Below are positions 6,644-12,821 of a stretch of DNA of 15,235 nt, piece by piece. The position numbers and the translations under genes were made by a program. Positions within the stretch are counted from its first letter, which is position 1, and every line of letters begins with the position of its first letter. Source of the DNA: Phycisphaerae bacterium (lineage in GTDB: Bacteria > Planctomycetota > Phycisphaerae > Sedimentisphaerales > UBA12454). A model generated the notes under the pieces. It saw only the letters and a program-made list of their open reading frames with translations. It was not told the origin of the DNA and searched no databases. Location: the NCBI GenBank assembly GCA_028712345.1, contig JAQTQF010000016.1, positions 1-15,235 on the forward strand. The letters are read 5' to 3'.

Positions 6644-6657
6644 CCGCTCCGGTTTTT
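6642..6657 (+). terminator. Weak terminator-like hairpin after the small secreted gene
   Basis: AACCG and CGGTT pair around CTC and are followed by TTTA. The 5-bp stem overlaps the stop codon and the U-tract is short, so it would be a weak terminator at best. Confidence 0.3.
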
Positions 6658-6743
6658 ATCATTTGCGTTATTTAATTCGTCAAAAGCGGACAAACTGCCT
6701 CTGACGGGTGCTCACAAATTACCTCTGATTAGGATAATGATAC

Positions 6744-6747
6744 GGAG
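6744..6747 (+). promoter_or_regulatory. Ribosome binding site fixing the start at 6755
   Basis: GGAG lies 7 bp upstream of the ATG at 6755, whereas the in-frame ATG at 6737 lies before this site. Translation should therefore begin at 6755. Confidence 0.6.
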
Positions 6748-6754
6748 TTATCAA

Positions 6755-7210
6755 ATGAAAACCGAAAAAAGCTCGCTTGAAAATATTAGAAAATTAATAG
6801 ATGAAAACGATATTGAAAACGCTATGGAAATACTCAACCACTCCGGCGACAAATCAATGTGGTTTCAAAACGCACGGGCGGTTTGCCTGATGCGATTGAA
6901 CCTTCCTGAAAAGGCCGTCAAAATTCTTGCGCCAATCGTATATCCCGGCAGTTGTGTAGCAGTGGACCCTCAAGTGCCGGACAAAATCAAACTCAACCTG
7001 GCCGAAGCAATGCTCCTTGCCGGTAATATAGGAGGGGCGATGATTTTGGTGGAAGAAAACAGTCAGGATTGCCCTTTGCGGGAGAAACTTAAGGCAATTA
7101 TTAAAAAATGGAAGCAATCGCAGTCTTTATGGACTCGCCTGACCTTATCCTTCGGGGCATTACCTTACGATAAAGCTGTTTCCGTTGAAGGCCCTTTGGG
7201 AGAACCATAA
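6755..7210 (+). CDS. Small TPR-like helical protein
   Basis: A 151-residue predicted cytoplasmic protein with no signal peptide or membrane segment. It reads as a run of amphipathic helices. IDENDIENAMEIL, ARAVCLMRLNLPEKAVKIL and LNLAEAMLLAGNIGGAMIL (about residues 16-90) show the alternating small and large hydrophobic spacing of tetratricopeptide repeats, without a full canonical TPR consensus. A basic stretch LKAIIKKWKQSQSLW follows near residues 113-127. TPR-like proteins usually hold protein partners; none can be named here. It follows the small secreted gene by 111 bp and could be cotranscribed with it. The start at 6755 is chosen for its GGAG site. Confidence 0.65.
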   Translation: MKTEKSSLENIRKLIDENDIENAMEILNHSGDKSMWFQNARAVCLMRLNLPEKAVKILAPIVYPGSCVAVDPQVPDKIKLNLAEAMLLAGNIGGAMILVEENSQDCPLREKLKAIIKKWKQSQSLWTRLTLSFGALPYDKAVSVEGPLGEP

Positions 7211-7293
7211 AGACAAAAAGATAAAAGAGTAAATTCTGCTCAAAAATCACAGAAAACTCTTGATTTCGGCACTTAAATATAAAAAATATGTGC

Positions 7294-7404
7294 ATCCCTG
7301 CCCCTGCCGGTTAAACATTTCGGAGGCAGTAAGGTATTCATCCTTACACGGGAGACGCTGTATCGGCGATTTTGCAGAAAACTCAACAGCGACAGGTCGG
7401 GGAT
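7294..7404. ncRNA. Candidate structured RNA or regulatory element upstream of glutamine synthetase
   Basis: This segment lies in the 456-bp gap between 7210 and 7667 and folds well on paper. ATCCCTGCCCCTG (7294-7306) pairs with CAGGTCGGGGAT (7393-7404), with one wobble, one mismatch and one bulge. Inside are GTAAGG and CCTTAC (7329-7334 and 7342-7347) with a 7-nt loop, and CGCTGT and ACAGCG (7356-7361 and 7386-7391). An alternative helix, CTGCC and GGCAG (7304-7308 and 7325-7329), competes with the outer stem, as in a switch. It matches no riboswitch class I know. On the minus strand the closing stem is followed after about 7 nt by six Ts, so either strand could be the RNA. It might instead be a dispersed repeat. 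Confidence 0.35.
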
Positions 7405-7415
7405 ATGGTATTAGC

Positions 7416-7443
7416 TTGTAGTTAGCAGGTTGTTCTATATAAT
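7416..7443 (+). promoter_or_regulatory. Candidate promoter for glutamine synthetase
   Basis: TTGTAG (7416-7421), a 16-bp spacer, then TATAAT (7438-7443). If used, the message would begin near 7450 and carry the MITE-like repeat in its leader, leaving the foldable segment at 7294-7404 upstream of the start. The -35 box is a modest match. Confidence 0.3.
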
Positions 7444-7452
7444 AAAGGAAAT

Positions 7453-7590
7453 CTCTAAAAATGCGACTTGTCATTCTGAGTCCGCCGAAGGCGGACGAAG
7501 AATCTCGTTTTTGAAATAAGAATGAAGATTGATTCGTCGCTTCGCTCCTCACAATGACATCCCCACTTTCGTGAGGACAAGCTTTTAGAG
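7453..7590. mobile_element. MITE-like non-coding element with nested inverted repeats
   Basis: The ends are CTCTAAAA (7453-7460) and TTTTAGAG (7583-7590). Nested inside are TGTCATTCTGAG (7469-7480) and CTCACAATGACA (7548-7559), complementary at 11 of 12 positions. A perfect hairpin, TCCGCC and GGCGGA around GAA (7481-7495), sits in the left arm, and a GATTCGTCGCTTCGCTCCTC stretch in the right arm. No open reading frame of its own and no transposase are present. The right arm recurs at 9800-9832. This is the build of a short palindromic interspersed element; whether it moves by a transposase is not shown. Confidence 0.6.
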
Positions 7591-7654
7591 GTTGCCTAAA
7601 GATATATATTAATATAAGTTTTACTATCAGCAAGTTAAAAAACTTTTGAGAAAC

Positions 7655-7659
7655 AGGAG
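7655..7659 (+). promoter_or_regulatory. Ribosome binding site of glutamine synthetase
   Basis: AGGAG lies 7 bp before the ATG at 7667. An in-frame ATG at 7646 lies upstream of this site and is rejected as the start. Confidence 0.75.
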
Positions 7660-7666
7660 TTTGAAA

Positions 7667-9775
7667 ATGAGTGAAAATTGCGAATCTGTCGTATCGCTGT
7701 TCGGCAGGAATGTTTTCAATGATGTGGTGATGAGAGAACGGCTGCCGAAGAATGTTTATAAGGAATTTAAGAAGACAATTTCCGAAGGCAGATTCCTCGA
7801 TACCTCTCTGGCTAATGTCGTCGCCAACGCGATGAAAGACTGGGCTATTGAAAAAGGCGCGACGCATTTTTGCCACTGGTTCCAGCCGATGACCGGTCTG
7901 ACCGCTGAAAAACACGATTCGTTTATCTCTCCGACGGCGGAAGGCCAAACGATTATGGAATTCAGCGGAAAAGAACTGACTCAGGGTGAGCCGGACGCAT
8001 CGAGTTTTCCGTCCGGCGGCCTGCGGGCGACATTTGAAGCAAGGGGTTATACCGCATGGGACTGTACAAGCCCGGTATTCATTAAGGAAACCGGAAAGAC
8101 CATTACCCTTTATATTCCGTGTGCGTTCTGCTCATATAACGCCGAAGCATTGGATAAGAAGACCCCCCTGCTTCGGTCAATGGACGCATTGAATACGCAG
8201 GCTGTCAGGGTTTTGAAGGCTTTGGGCAATACAACGGTAAAAACCGTAAACGCAACGCTCGGGCCGGAACAGGAGTATTTCCTTGTCGATAAAAAATTCG
8301 TCGAAAAGAGGCTCGACCTGATGCTGGCCGGCAGAACGCTGTTCGGCGCCGCCTCGCCGAGAGGACAGGAGATGAGCGACCATTATTTCGGCGCATTGCA
8401 CGAAAGAGTCGCATCTTATATGCACGATGTAAATATGGAACTCTGGAAACTTGGAGTATCTGCAAAGACTCAGCATAACGAGGTATCGCCCGGGCAGTAC
8501 GAACTGGCGCCGGTATTCGCGACTGTCAATGTCGCGACGGACCACAATCAATTGGTAATGGAGACGCTGCAAAAAGTGGCGTTAAGAAATAATATGGTGT
8601 GCCTGCTGAACGAAAAGCCGTTCGCAGGCGTTAACGGTTCGGGTAAACATAACAACTGGAGTCTGGTTACCGATGAGGGGGTCAATCTGCTCGAGCCGGG
8701 TAATACGCCGCACGATAATATGGTGTTTCTCGTTATGCTCTGTTCGGTACTTCGTGCGGTAGATAAATACGCCAAACTGTTAAGGGCCGCTGTCGCAACG
8801 GCAGGCAATGACCATCGTCTCGGCGCTCACGAGGCACCGCCGGCAATCGTGTCGATATTCCTCGGCGACCAGTTAACCGATATAATCGAACAGCTTGCCG
8901 CGGGCGGGGCAAAATCTTCGAAGACCGGCGGACAATTGAAACTGGGAGTATCGGCCCTTCCGCCGCTGCCGAAAGACAGCACAGACAGGAACAGGACTTC
9001 TCCGTTTGCGTTTACAGGCAATAAATTCGAGTTTCGTATGGTAGGTTCGAGCCAATCGACGGCAGGACCAATGTTCGTGTTGAACACTATCGTTGCCGAT
9101 GTGCTGAAGGAAATTGCTGATGAACTTGAAAAATCATCAAATGTCAAAGCAACCGTGCAAAAAATTCTGCAAAAGATTGTAAAAGACCACAGCAGAGTTG
9201 TCTTCAACGGCGATAACTATACGCAAGAGTGGGCAAAGGAAGCTGAAAAAAGAGGATTGCCGAACATCAAATCAACCGTTGAGTCTCTCAAGACGATTAT
9301 GGATACGGAAAATTTTGAGTTGTTCAAGAATCACAAGGTTTTGACAAAGGCTGAATTGAAGGCAAGGACTGAAATCCTTCTTGACGCTTACAGTATGACT
9401 CTCAATATCGAGGCGAAAACTGCCGTGAATATGGCGCAAAGGCAGATTATTCCTGCTGCGGTTGAGTACTCCTCGCTTTTAGCCAAGTCTATCAAAAATA
9501 TTGAAAAAGTCGGCGCTGAGGCTGGCAGTCAGAAGAAAACGCTCGAAAAAGTTTGCCGACTGATTAATGAACTTGACAACAATGCAGAAGAGCTGGGAAA
9601 GGCGGCAATTGCCGCGAGCAAAATTGCCAACTCGGCAAAAAAAGCAGAGAGTTACCGTGATGTTGTCAAGCCGATAATGGCCAAAGTTCGCCAAGCCGCC
9701 GACGGGTTGGAAACGATGGTCGATGCAAAAATCTGGCCGCTGCCGAGTTATGCGGAGATGCTGTTTATTAAATAA
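7667..9775 (+). CDS. glnN: Type III glutamine synthetase (GSIII)
   Basis: A 702-residue cytoplasmic enzyme that joins ammonia to glutamate using ATP. The length and the N-terminal signature FGRNVFNDVVMRERLPKNVY (12-31) are those of the large GSIII form, distinct from GSI (about 470 residues). Active-site stretches are GPEQEYFLVD (199-208), NEVSPGQYELAPVF (271-284), NEKPFAGVNGSGKHNNWS (315-332) with the ATP/glutamate-site glycines, RLGAHEAPPAIVS (384-396), and NRTSPFAF with GNKFEFRMVGSSQS further on. The C-terminal third is the extended helical region characteristic of GSIII. The AGGAG site decides the start. The upstream gap holds a candidate structured element and a MITE-like repeat, so regulation by nitrogen status through that region is possible but unproven. 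It is followed 106 bp later by nadE, which consumes glutamine. Confidence 0.97.
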   Translation: MSENCESVVSLFGRNVFNDVVMRERLPKNVYKEFKKTISEGRFLDTSLANVVANAMKDWAIEKGATHFCHWFQPMTGLTAEKHDSFISPTAEGQTIMEFSGKELTQGEPDASSFPSGGLRATFEARGYTAWDCTSPVFIKETGKTITLYIPCAFCSYNAEALDKKTPLLRSMDALNTQAVRVLKALGNTTVKTVNATLGPEQEYFLVDKKFVEKRLDLMLAGRTLFGAASPRGQEMSDHYFGALHERVASYMHDVNMELWKLGVSAKTQHNEVSPGQYELAPVFATVNVATDHNQLVMETLQKVALRNNMVCLLNEKPFAGVNGSGKHNNWSLVTDEGVNLLEPGNTPHDNMVFLVMLCSVLRAVDKYAKLLRAAVATAGNDHRLGAHEAPPAIVSIFLGDQLTDIIEQLAAGGAKSSKTGGQLKLGVSALPPLPKDSTDRNRTSPFAFTGNKFEFRMVGSSQSTAGPMFVLNTIVADVLKEIADELEKSSNVKATVQKILQKIVKDHSRVVFNGDNYTQEWAKEAEKRGLPNIKSTVESLKTIMDTENFELFKNHKVLTKAELKARTEILLDAYSMTLNIEAKTAVNMAQRQIIPAAVEYSSLLAKSIKNIEKVGAEAGSQKKTLEKVCRLINELDNNAEELGKAAIAASKIANSAKKAESYRDVVKPIMAKVRQAADGLETMVDAKIWPLPSYAEMLFIK

Positions 9776-9778
9776 AGG

Positions 9779-9808
9779 GAAGCAATCACATATAATGAGG
9801 ATTGCTTC
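9779..9808. repeat. Perfect 9-bp inverted repeat after glutamine synthetase
   Basis: GAAGCAATC (9779-9787) and GATTGCTTC (9800-9808) pair around a 12-nt loop. The right arm is also the outer end of the repeat copy at 9800-9832. No U-tract follows, so a terminator role is uncertain. Confidence 0.6.
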
Positions 9809-9832
9809 GTCGCCTCGCTCCTCGCAATGACA
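9800..9832. repeat. Second copy of the MITE-like repeat arm
   Basis: Matches 7527-7559 at 30 of 33 positions in the same orientation, with core TTCGTCGC and the end CAATGACA. It lies just after glutamine synthetase, as the first copy lies just before it. The CTCTAAAA ends are absent here, so this is a partial or different version. Confidence 0.75.
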
Positions 9833-9854
9833 GTTTTAGTGAGGCACTAAAACT
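9832..9854. terminator. Perfect 10-bp hairpin between glnN and nadE
   Basis: AGTTTTAGTG and CACTAAAACT pair perfectly around AGG. It adjoins the repeat copy. Neither strand has a run of Ts directly after it, so it may instead be a transcript-processing or stabilising hairpin, or part of the repeat element. Confidence 0.4.
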
Positions 9855-9881
9855 ATAAAATATCGCAAAACGGAAATTTCA

Positions 9882-11510
9882 ATGAATTTAAAAATCGGCC
9901 TGGCACAGATTAATACGACTGTCGGGGATTTTGCCGCAAATTGGGGTAAAATCCGGCATGCGTACGGCTCTGCCAAAGAGGCAAAGGTCGATTTGCTTGT
10001 TTTTCCGGAATTGGCCGTCTGCGGGTATCCGCCGGAAGATTTGCTTCTGAAAAAAAGTTTTCTGGCAGAAAACAAAAAGGCCGTCGAACAGCTTGCCGCC
10101 GATTGTCCGGATATAACGATTATGGCGGGATTTGCTGAGATGGCCGGAGAGGAACGATATAATTCGCTTGCCGTTCTCGAAGGCGGAAAAATAAGAAAAA
10201 TTTATCGCAAGGCACTGCTGCCGAACTATGGGGTGTTCGACGAAAAAAGATATTTCCAGCCGGGCAGCGAGGCGGTCGCGGTAAAAATAAAAGATTTGTC
10301 GGTCGTCTGTACCATCTGCGAGGATATCTGGGAGTTGGAATGGCTGAAAAAATTTCTGGCCGGGGTAACCGAAAAAGATTTAATCATCAATATCTCCGCT
10401 TCGCCTTTTTACGCAGGCAAAATCGAGCAGAAATTAGTCGTTCTTCAGGATTGCGCTAAGGCCTTTAATTGTCCTCTCGCCTATTGCAATATCGTCGGCG
10501 GACAGGACGAGCTTGTTTTTGACGGCAGGAGTATGCTTGTCAATTCGGACGGCAGCTTAGCGAGCTGCGCAAAGGGATTTGAAGAAGATTTGCTCATCGC
10601 CGAGATTGAAAAAGGCAAAAAAATTCAATCGGCATCGGCAGTAATGAAAACCGACTATGTCGGGGAGATTTATCAGGCCCTTGTGCTCGGCACGAGAGAT
10701 TATATAAGAAAGAACGGTTTTAAAAAGGTTTTAATCGGTCTTAGCGGCGGAATTGATTCGTCACTTACCGCGGCAATCGCAGTCGATGCGCTCGGCAAAG
10801 AAAATGTCATCGGGATAACGATGCCGACGAGATTCAACTCGGCTGAAACCATAAGCGACGCTGAAAAGACCGCGAAAAATCTGGGGATAGAATTTCACAA
10901 CATCCCGATTGAGCAAATTTTGCACAGTTTTAACGGCGAACTTGCGAAAACAAACGGATGGAGCGATAAAAGTCTCGCTTATGAAAATCTTCAGGCAAGG
11001 ATACGGGGCACTATCCTGATGTCGCTGAGCAACAGCAGCGGCCATATAGTTCTGACGACTGGAAACAAGAGCGAAACGGCGGTCGGATACTCGACGCTTT
11101 ACGGCGATACGGCGGGCGGGTTTGCGGTGATAAAAGATGTGCCTAAAACAGTAGTTTATCAATTGTGCGAACATAAAAATAAAATAAGCGGCAAAGAAAT
11201 TATTCCGCAAACCGTAATCGACAGAATACCGACGGCGGAACTGCGGCCCGGCCAAAAGGACAGTGATTCGCTGCCGGAATATGATTTGCTCGATGAGATA
11301 CTTAAAGGTTATATCGAAGAGGAAAAATCACTGTCCGAACTCGTTGAGGAAGGTTTCGACGCGGAAACAACACTAAAGGTTATTAAAATGGTTGACCGAA
11401 ACGAATATAAACGGCGTCAATGTCCGCCGGGGGTTAAAATCACTCCCAAGGCTTTCGGAAGAGATAGAAGAATGCCGATTACCAATCGTTATCGACAACA
11501 AATACTATAG
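9882..11510 (+). CDS. nadE: Glutamine-dependent NAD+ synthetase
   Basis: A 542-residue cytoplasmic enzyme that makes NAD+ from nicotinic acid adenine dinucleotide, ATP and glutamine-derived ammonia. The N-terminal nitrilase-type glutaminase domain (about 1-250) has the Glu-Lys-Cys triad in FPELAV (E43), YRKALLPNYGVFDE (K110) and CTICEDIW (C146). The C-terminal synthetase domain (about 265-542) has the PP-loop SGGIDSS (288-294), and later TTGNKSETAVGYSTLYGD and the RPGQKDSDSLPEYDLLD stretch. The length is normal for the bacterial fused form. A GGA lies 8 bp before the ATG at 9882. Its position after glutamine synthetase links glutamine supply and use, though hairpins separate them and cotranscription is not certain. 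Confidence 0.97.
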   Translation: MNLKIGLAQINTTVGDFAANWGKIRHAYGSAKEAKVDLLVFPELAVCGYPPEDLLLKKSFLAENKKAVEQLAADCPDITIMAGFAEMAGEERYNSLAVLEGGKIRKIYRKALLPNYGVFDEKRYFQPGSEAVAVKIKDLSVVCTICEDIWELEWLKKFLAGVTEKDLIINISASPFYAGKIEQKLVVLQDCAKAFNCPLAYCNIVGGQDELVFDGRSMLVNSDGSLASCAKGFEEDLLIAEIEKGKKIQSASAVMKTDYVGEIYQALVLGTRDYIRKNGFKKVLIGLSGGIDSSLTAAIAVDALGKENVIGITMPTRFNSAETISDAEKTAKNLGIEFHNIPIEQILHSFNGELAKTNGWSDKSLAYENLQARIRGTILMSLSNSSGHIVLTTGNKSETAVGYSTLYGDTAGGFAVIKDVPKTVVYQLCEHKNKISGKEIIPQTVIDRIPTAELRPGQKDSDSLPEYDLLDEILKGYIEEEKSLSELVEEGFDAETTLKVIKMVDRNEYKRRQCPPGVKITPKAFGRDRRMPITNRYRQQIL

Positions 11511-11523
11511 CAAAATATTTAGT

Positions 11524-11540
11524 CAGCATCGCAGATGCTG
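11524..11540. terminator. Hairpin between convergent nadE and pyruvate kinase genes
   Basis: CAGCATC (11524-11530) and GATGCTG (11534-11540) form a perfect 7-bp stem with a 3-nt loop GCA, midway between two converging stop codons. The symmetric position suits a two-way terminator, but T-runs are lacking on both sides. Confidence 0.45.
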
Positions 11541-11557
11541 TTCCGTATAACCCCAGC

Positions 11558-12589
11558 CTAAATTCTCTTACGGCTCAAAGACTTTTCTGTAAATTTAATT
11601 ATATCGCTCATCATCTGGGCGGCTTCGACGGGATGTTTTCCCGCGGCGGTTTCGGCGGAAAGCATTACATAGTCGGAACCGTCTATTATCGCATTAGCTA
11701 CATCGCTTGCCTCTGCGCGTGTGGGGCGAAGATGTTCGGTCATACTTTCGAGCATTTGAGTTGCGGTAATCACAAAATTTTTGTTATGGCTGCATTTTTT
11801 AATAATCATCTTTTGTATCACAGGAACTTCGTATATAGGCAAAGAAACACCCATATCGCCGCGGGCAATCATAATACCGTCAGAAACTTCCAGTATCTGG
11901 TCAATATTTTCAACTCCCTGACGGTTTTCAATCTTGGCAATCAGGGGGCAATCGAATTTATTGCGGTTAATAAATTTTCTAACACTGAGAATGTCCTTTT
12001 TGCTCCGCACAAAGGACTGGGCAATGAAATCGACCTTGTTTGCTATGCCGAACAGGATATTGTCTTTGTCCTTATCGGTCAGACCCTCGAATTTCAAACT
12101 GATGTCGGGAATATTGATGCCTTTATGTTCCTTTAAAATACCGGGTACGAGAACTTCAGCCTTTATGCCGGCTCTGTCGCGGCTTTTGACTTTCAGGACG
12201 AGATTGCCGTCGTCTATGAAAATGTGACAGCCCGTTTTTATATCGTACAGGGAACCTGTGTAGTCAAACGGGATAACATTTTTTTTGTCAGTTTCAAGTT
12301 TGTTAATCAGGGTTACTGTACTGCCCTTTACAAGTTCAATCATTTTTCTTGGGCCTTTGAACAGGCCGACTCTTATCCTGTAGCCTTCAAGGTCCTGCAG
12401 GATTTTTATTTTGTTTCTACGGGTCTTATTTAACCGCCTGATAATATCTATATTTTGCTTATGGGTTTTGTGTGTGCCGTGAGAGAAATTAAGTCTTGCC
12501 ACATTCATACCGGCTAAAATCAGTTTTTTTAAGACAGCGGCATTGCTGCTTGAAGGACCCAGGGTACAGATTATTTTTGTCCTGCTCAT
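11558..12589 (-). CDS. pyk: Short-form pyruvate kinase lacking the C-terminal domain
   Basis: A 343-residue enzyme homologous to pyruvate kinase, which makes ATP and pyruvate from phosphoenolpyruvate and ADP. The A and B domains are complete: RTKIICTLGPSS at the start, RLNFSHGTH (32-40), the B domain with FIDDGNLVLKV (124-134), the signature LIAKIENRQGVENID (216-230) with catalytic K219, IARGDMGVSLP (241-251), ITATQMLESM (274-283) and the PTRAEASDVANAI to SAETAAGKHPVEAA stretch (289-324). It then ends, without the roughly 130-residue allosteric C domain of standard enzymes (about 470 residues). The usual DLxGPKIRxG motif reads DLEGYRIRVG. The start at 12589 is chosen for AGGAG 5 bp upstream; the ATG at 12634 has no such site. 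The ending is clean, so a natural short form is more likely than a broken gene. Confidence 0.9.
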   Translation of the reverse strand: MSRTKIICTLGPSSSNAAVLKKLILAGMNVARLNFSHGTHKTHKQNIDIIRRLNKTRRNKIKILQDLEGYRIRVGLFKGPRKMIELVKGSTVTLINKLETDKKNVIPFDYTGSLYDIKTGCHIFIDDGNLVLKVKSRDRAGIKAEVLVPGILKEHKGINIPDISLKFEGLTDKDKDNILFGIANKVDFIAQSFVRSKKDILSVRKFINRNKFDCPLIAKIENRQGVENIDQILEVSDGIMIARGDMGVSLPIYEVPVIQKMIIKKCSHNKNFVITATQMLESMTEHLRPTRAEASDVANAIIDGSDYVMLSAETAAGKHPVEAAQMMSDIIKFTEKSLSRKRI

Positions 12590-12594
12590 TTTTG

Positions 12595-12599
12595 CTCCT
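12595..12599 (-). promoter_or_regulatory. Ribosome binding site of pyruvate kinase
   Basis: AGGAG on the minus strand, 5 bp before the ATG at 12589; it rejects the 15-codon longer reading from 12634. Confidence 0.7.
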
Positions 12600-12640
12600 G
12601 CAAATTTTGTAAACCGTAAAAACCACCGGTGCATGGGTGA

Positions 12641-12668
12641 AGTATAACCGCCGGTGCGGCAAGTTCAA
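12641..12668 (-). promoter_or_regulatory. Candidate promoter for pyruvate kinase
   Basis: On the minus strand TTGAAC (12668-12663), a 16-bp spacer, then TATACT (12646-12641). The predicted transcript would begin near 12634 with a leader of about 45 nt, again consistent with the start at 12589. Confidence 0.4.
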
Positions 12669-12743
12669 TGTTTTTCCGGAAGGAAGCCGTAAAGGGCGGA
12701 TAAATCGCGGCTGACGGCAATAAACTTTGCTAAAACCACAGTA

Positions 12744-12771
12744 TTGATAATAAAACCTGTTTGAGTATAAT
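12744..12771 (+). promoter_or_regulatory. Strong sigma70-type promoter for the large secreted protein
   Basis: TTGATA (12744-12749), a 16-bp spacer, then a perfect TATAAT (12766-12771). The predicted start near 12778 gives a leader of about 44 nt ahead of an AGGGA site at 12811-12815. Confidence 0.55.
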
Positions 12772-12821
12772 TAGAGGCTTAAATTACAGACTTTATTAGC
12801 CTTAATGAAAAGGGATTTATT

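Noticed and set aside
7294..7404. Known riboswitch, SRP RNA or 6S RNA
   Set aside because: I compared it with the consensus elements I know (glnA motif, FMN, cobalamin, c-di-GMP, TPP, SRP tetraloop region) and found no convincing match; GGGGCAGGG on the minus strand resembles the FMN box only by chance.
7247..7948. 233-codon minus-strand open frame across the glnN start
   Set aside because: It overlaps the GSIII N-terminus and crosses the MITE-like repeat and the foldable segment. Its translation has no recognisable domain, and palindromic repeats often stay open by chance.
10761..11255. 164-codon minus-strand frame inside nadE
   Set aside because: It is the shadow of the synthetase domain of nadE, which carries SGGIDSS on the plus strand.
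11558..12589. Pyruvate kinase pseudogene by truncation
   Set aside because: The frame ends just after a complete catalytic barrel, has a good ribosome binding site and promoter, and the 47 bp beyond its stop up to nadE leave no room for a lost C-terminal domain remnant.
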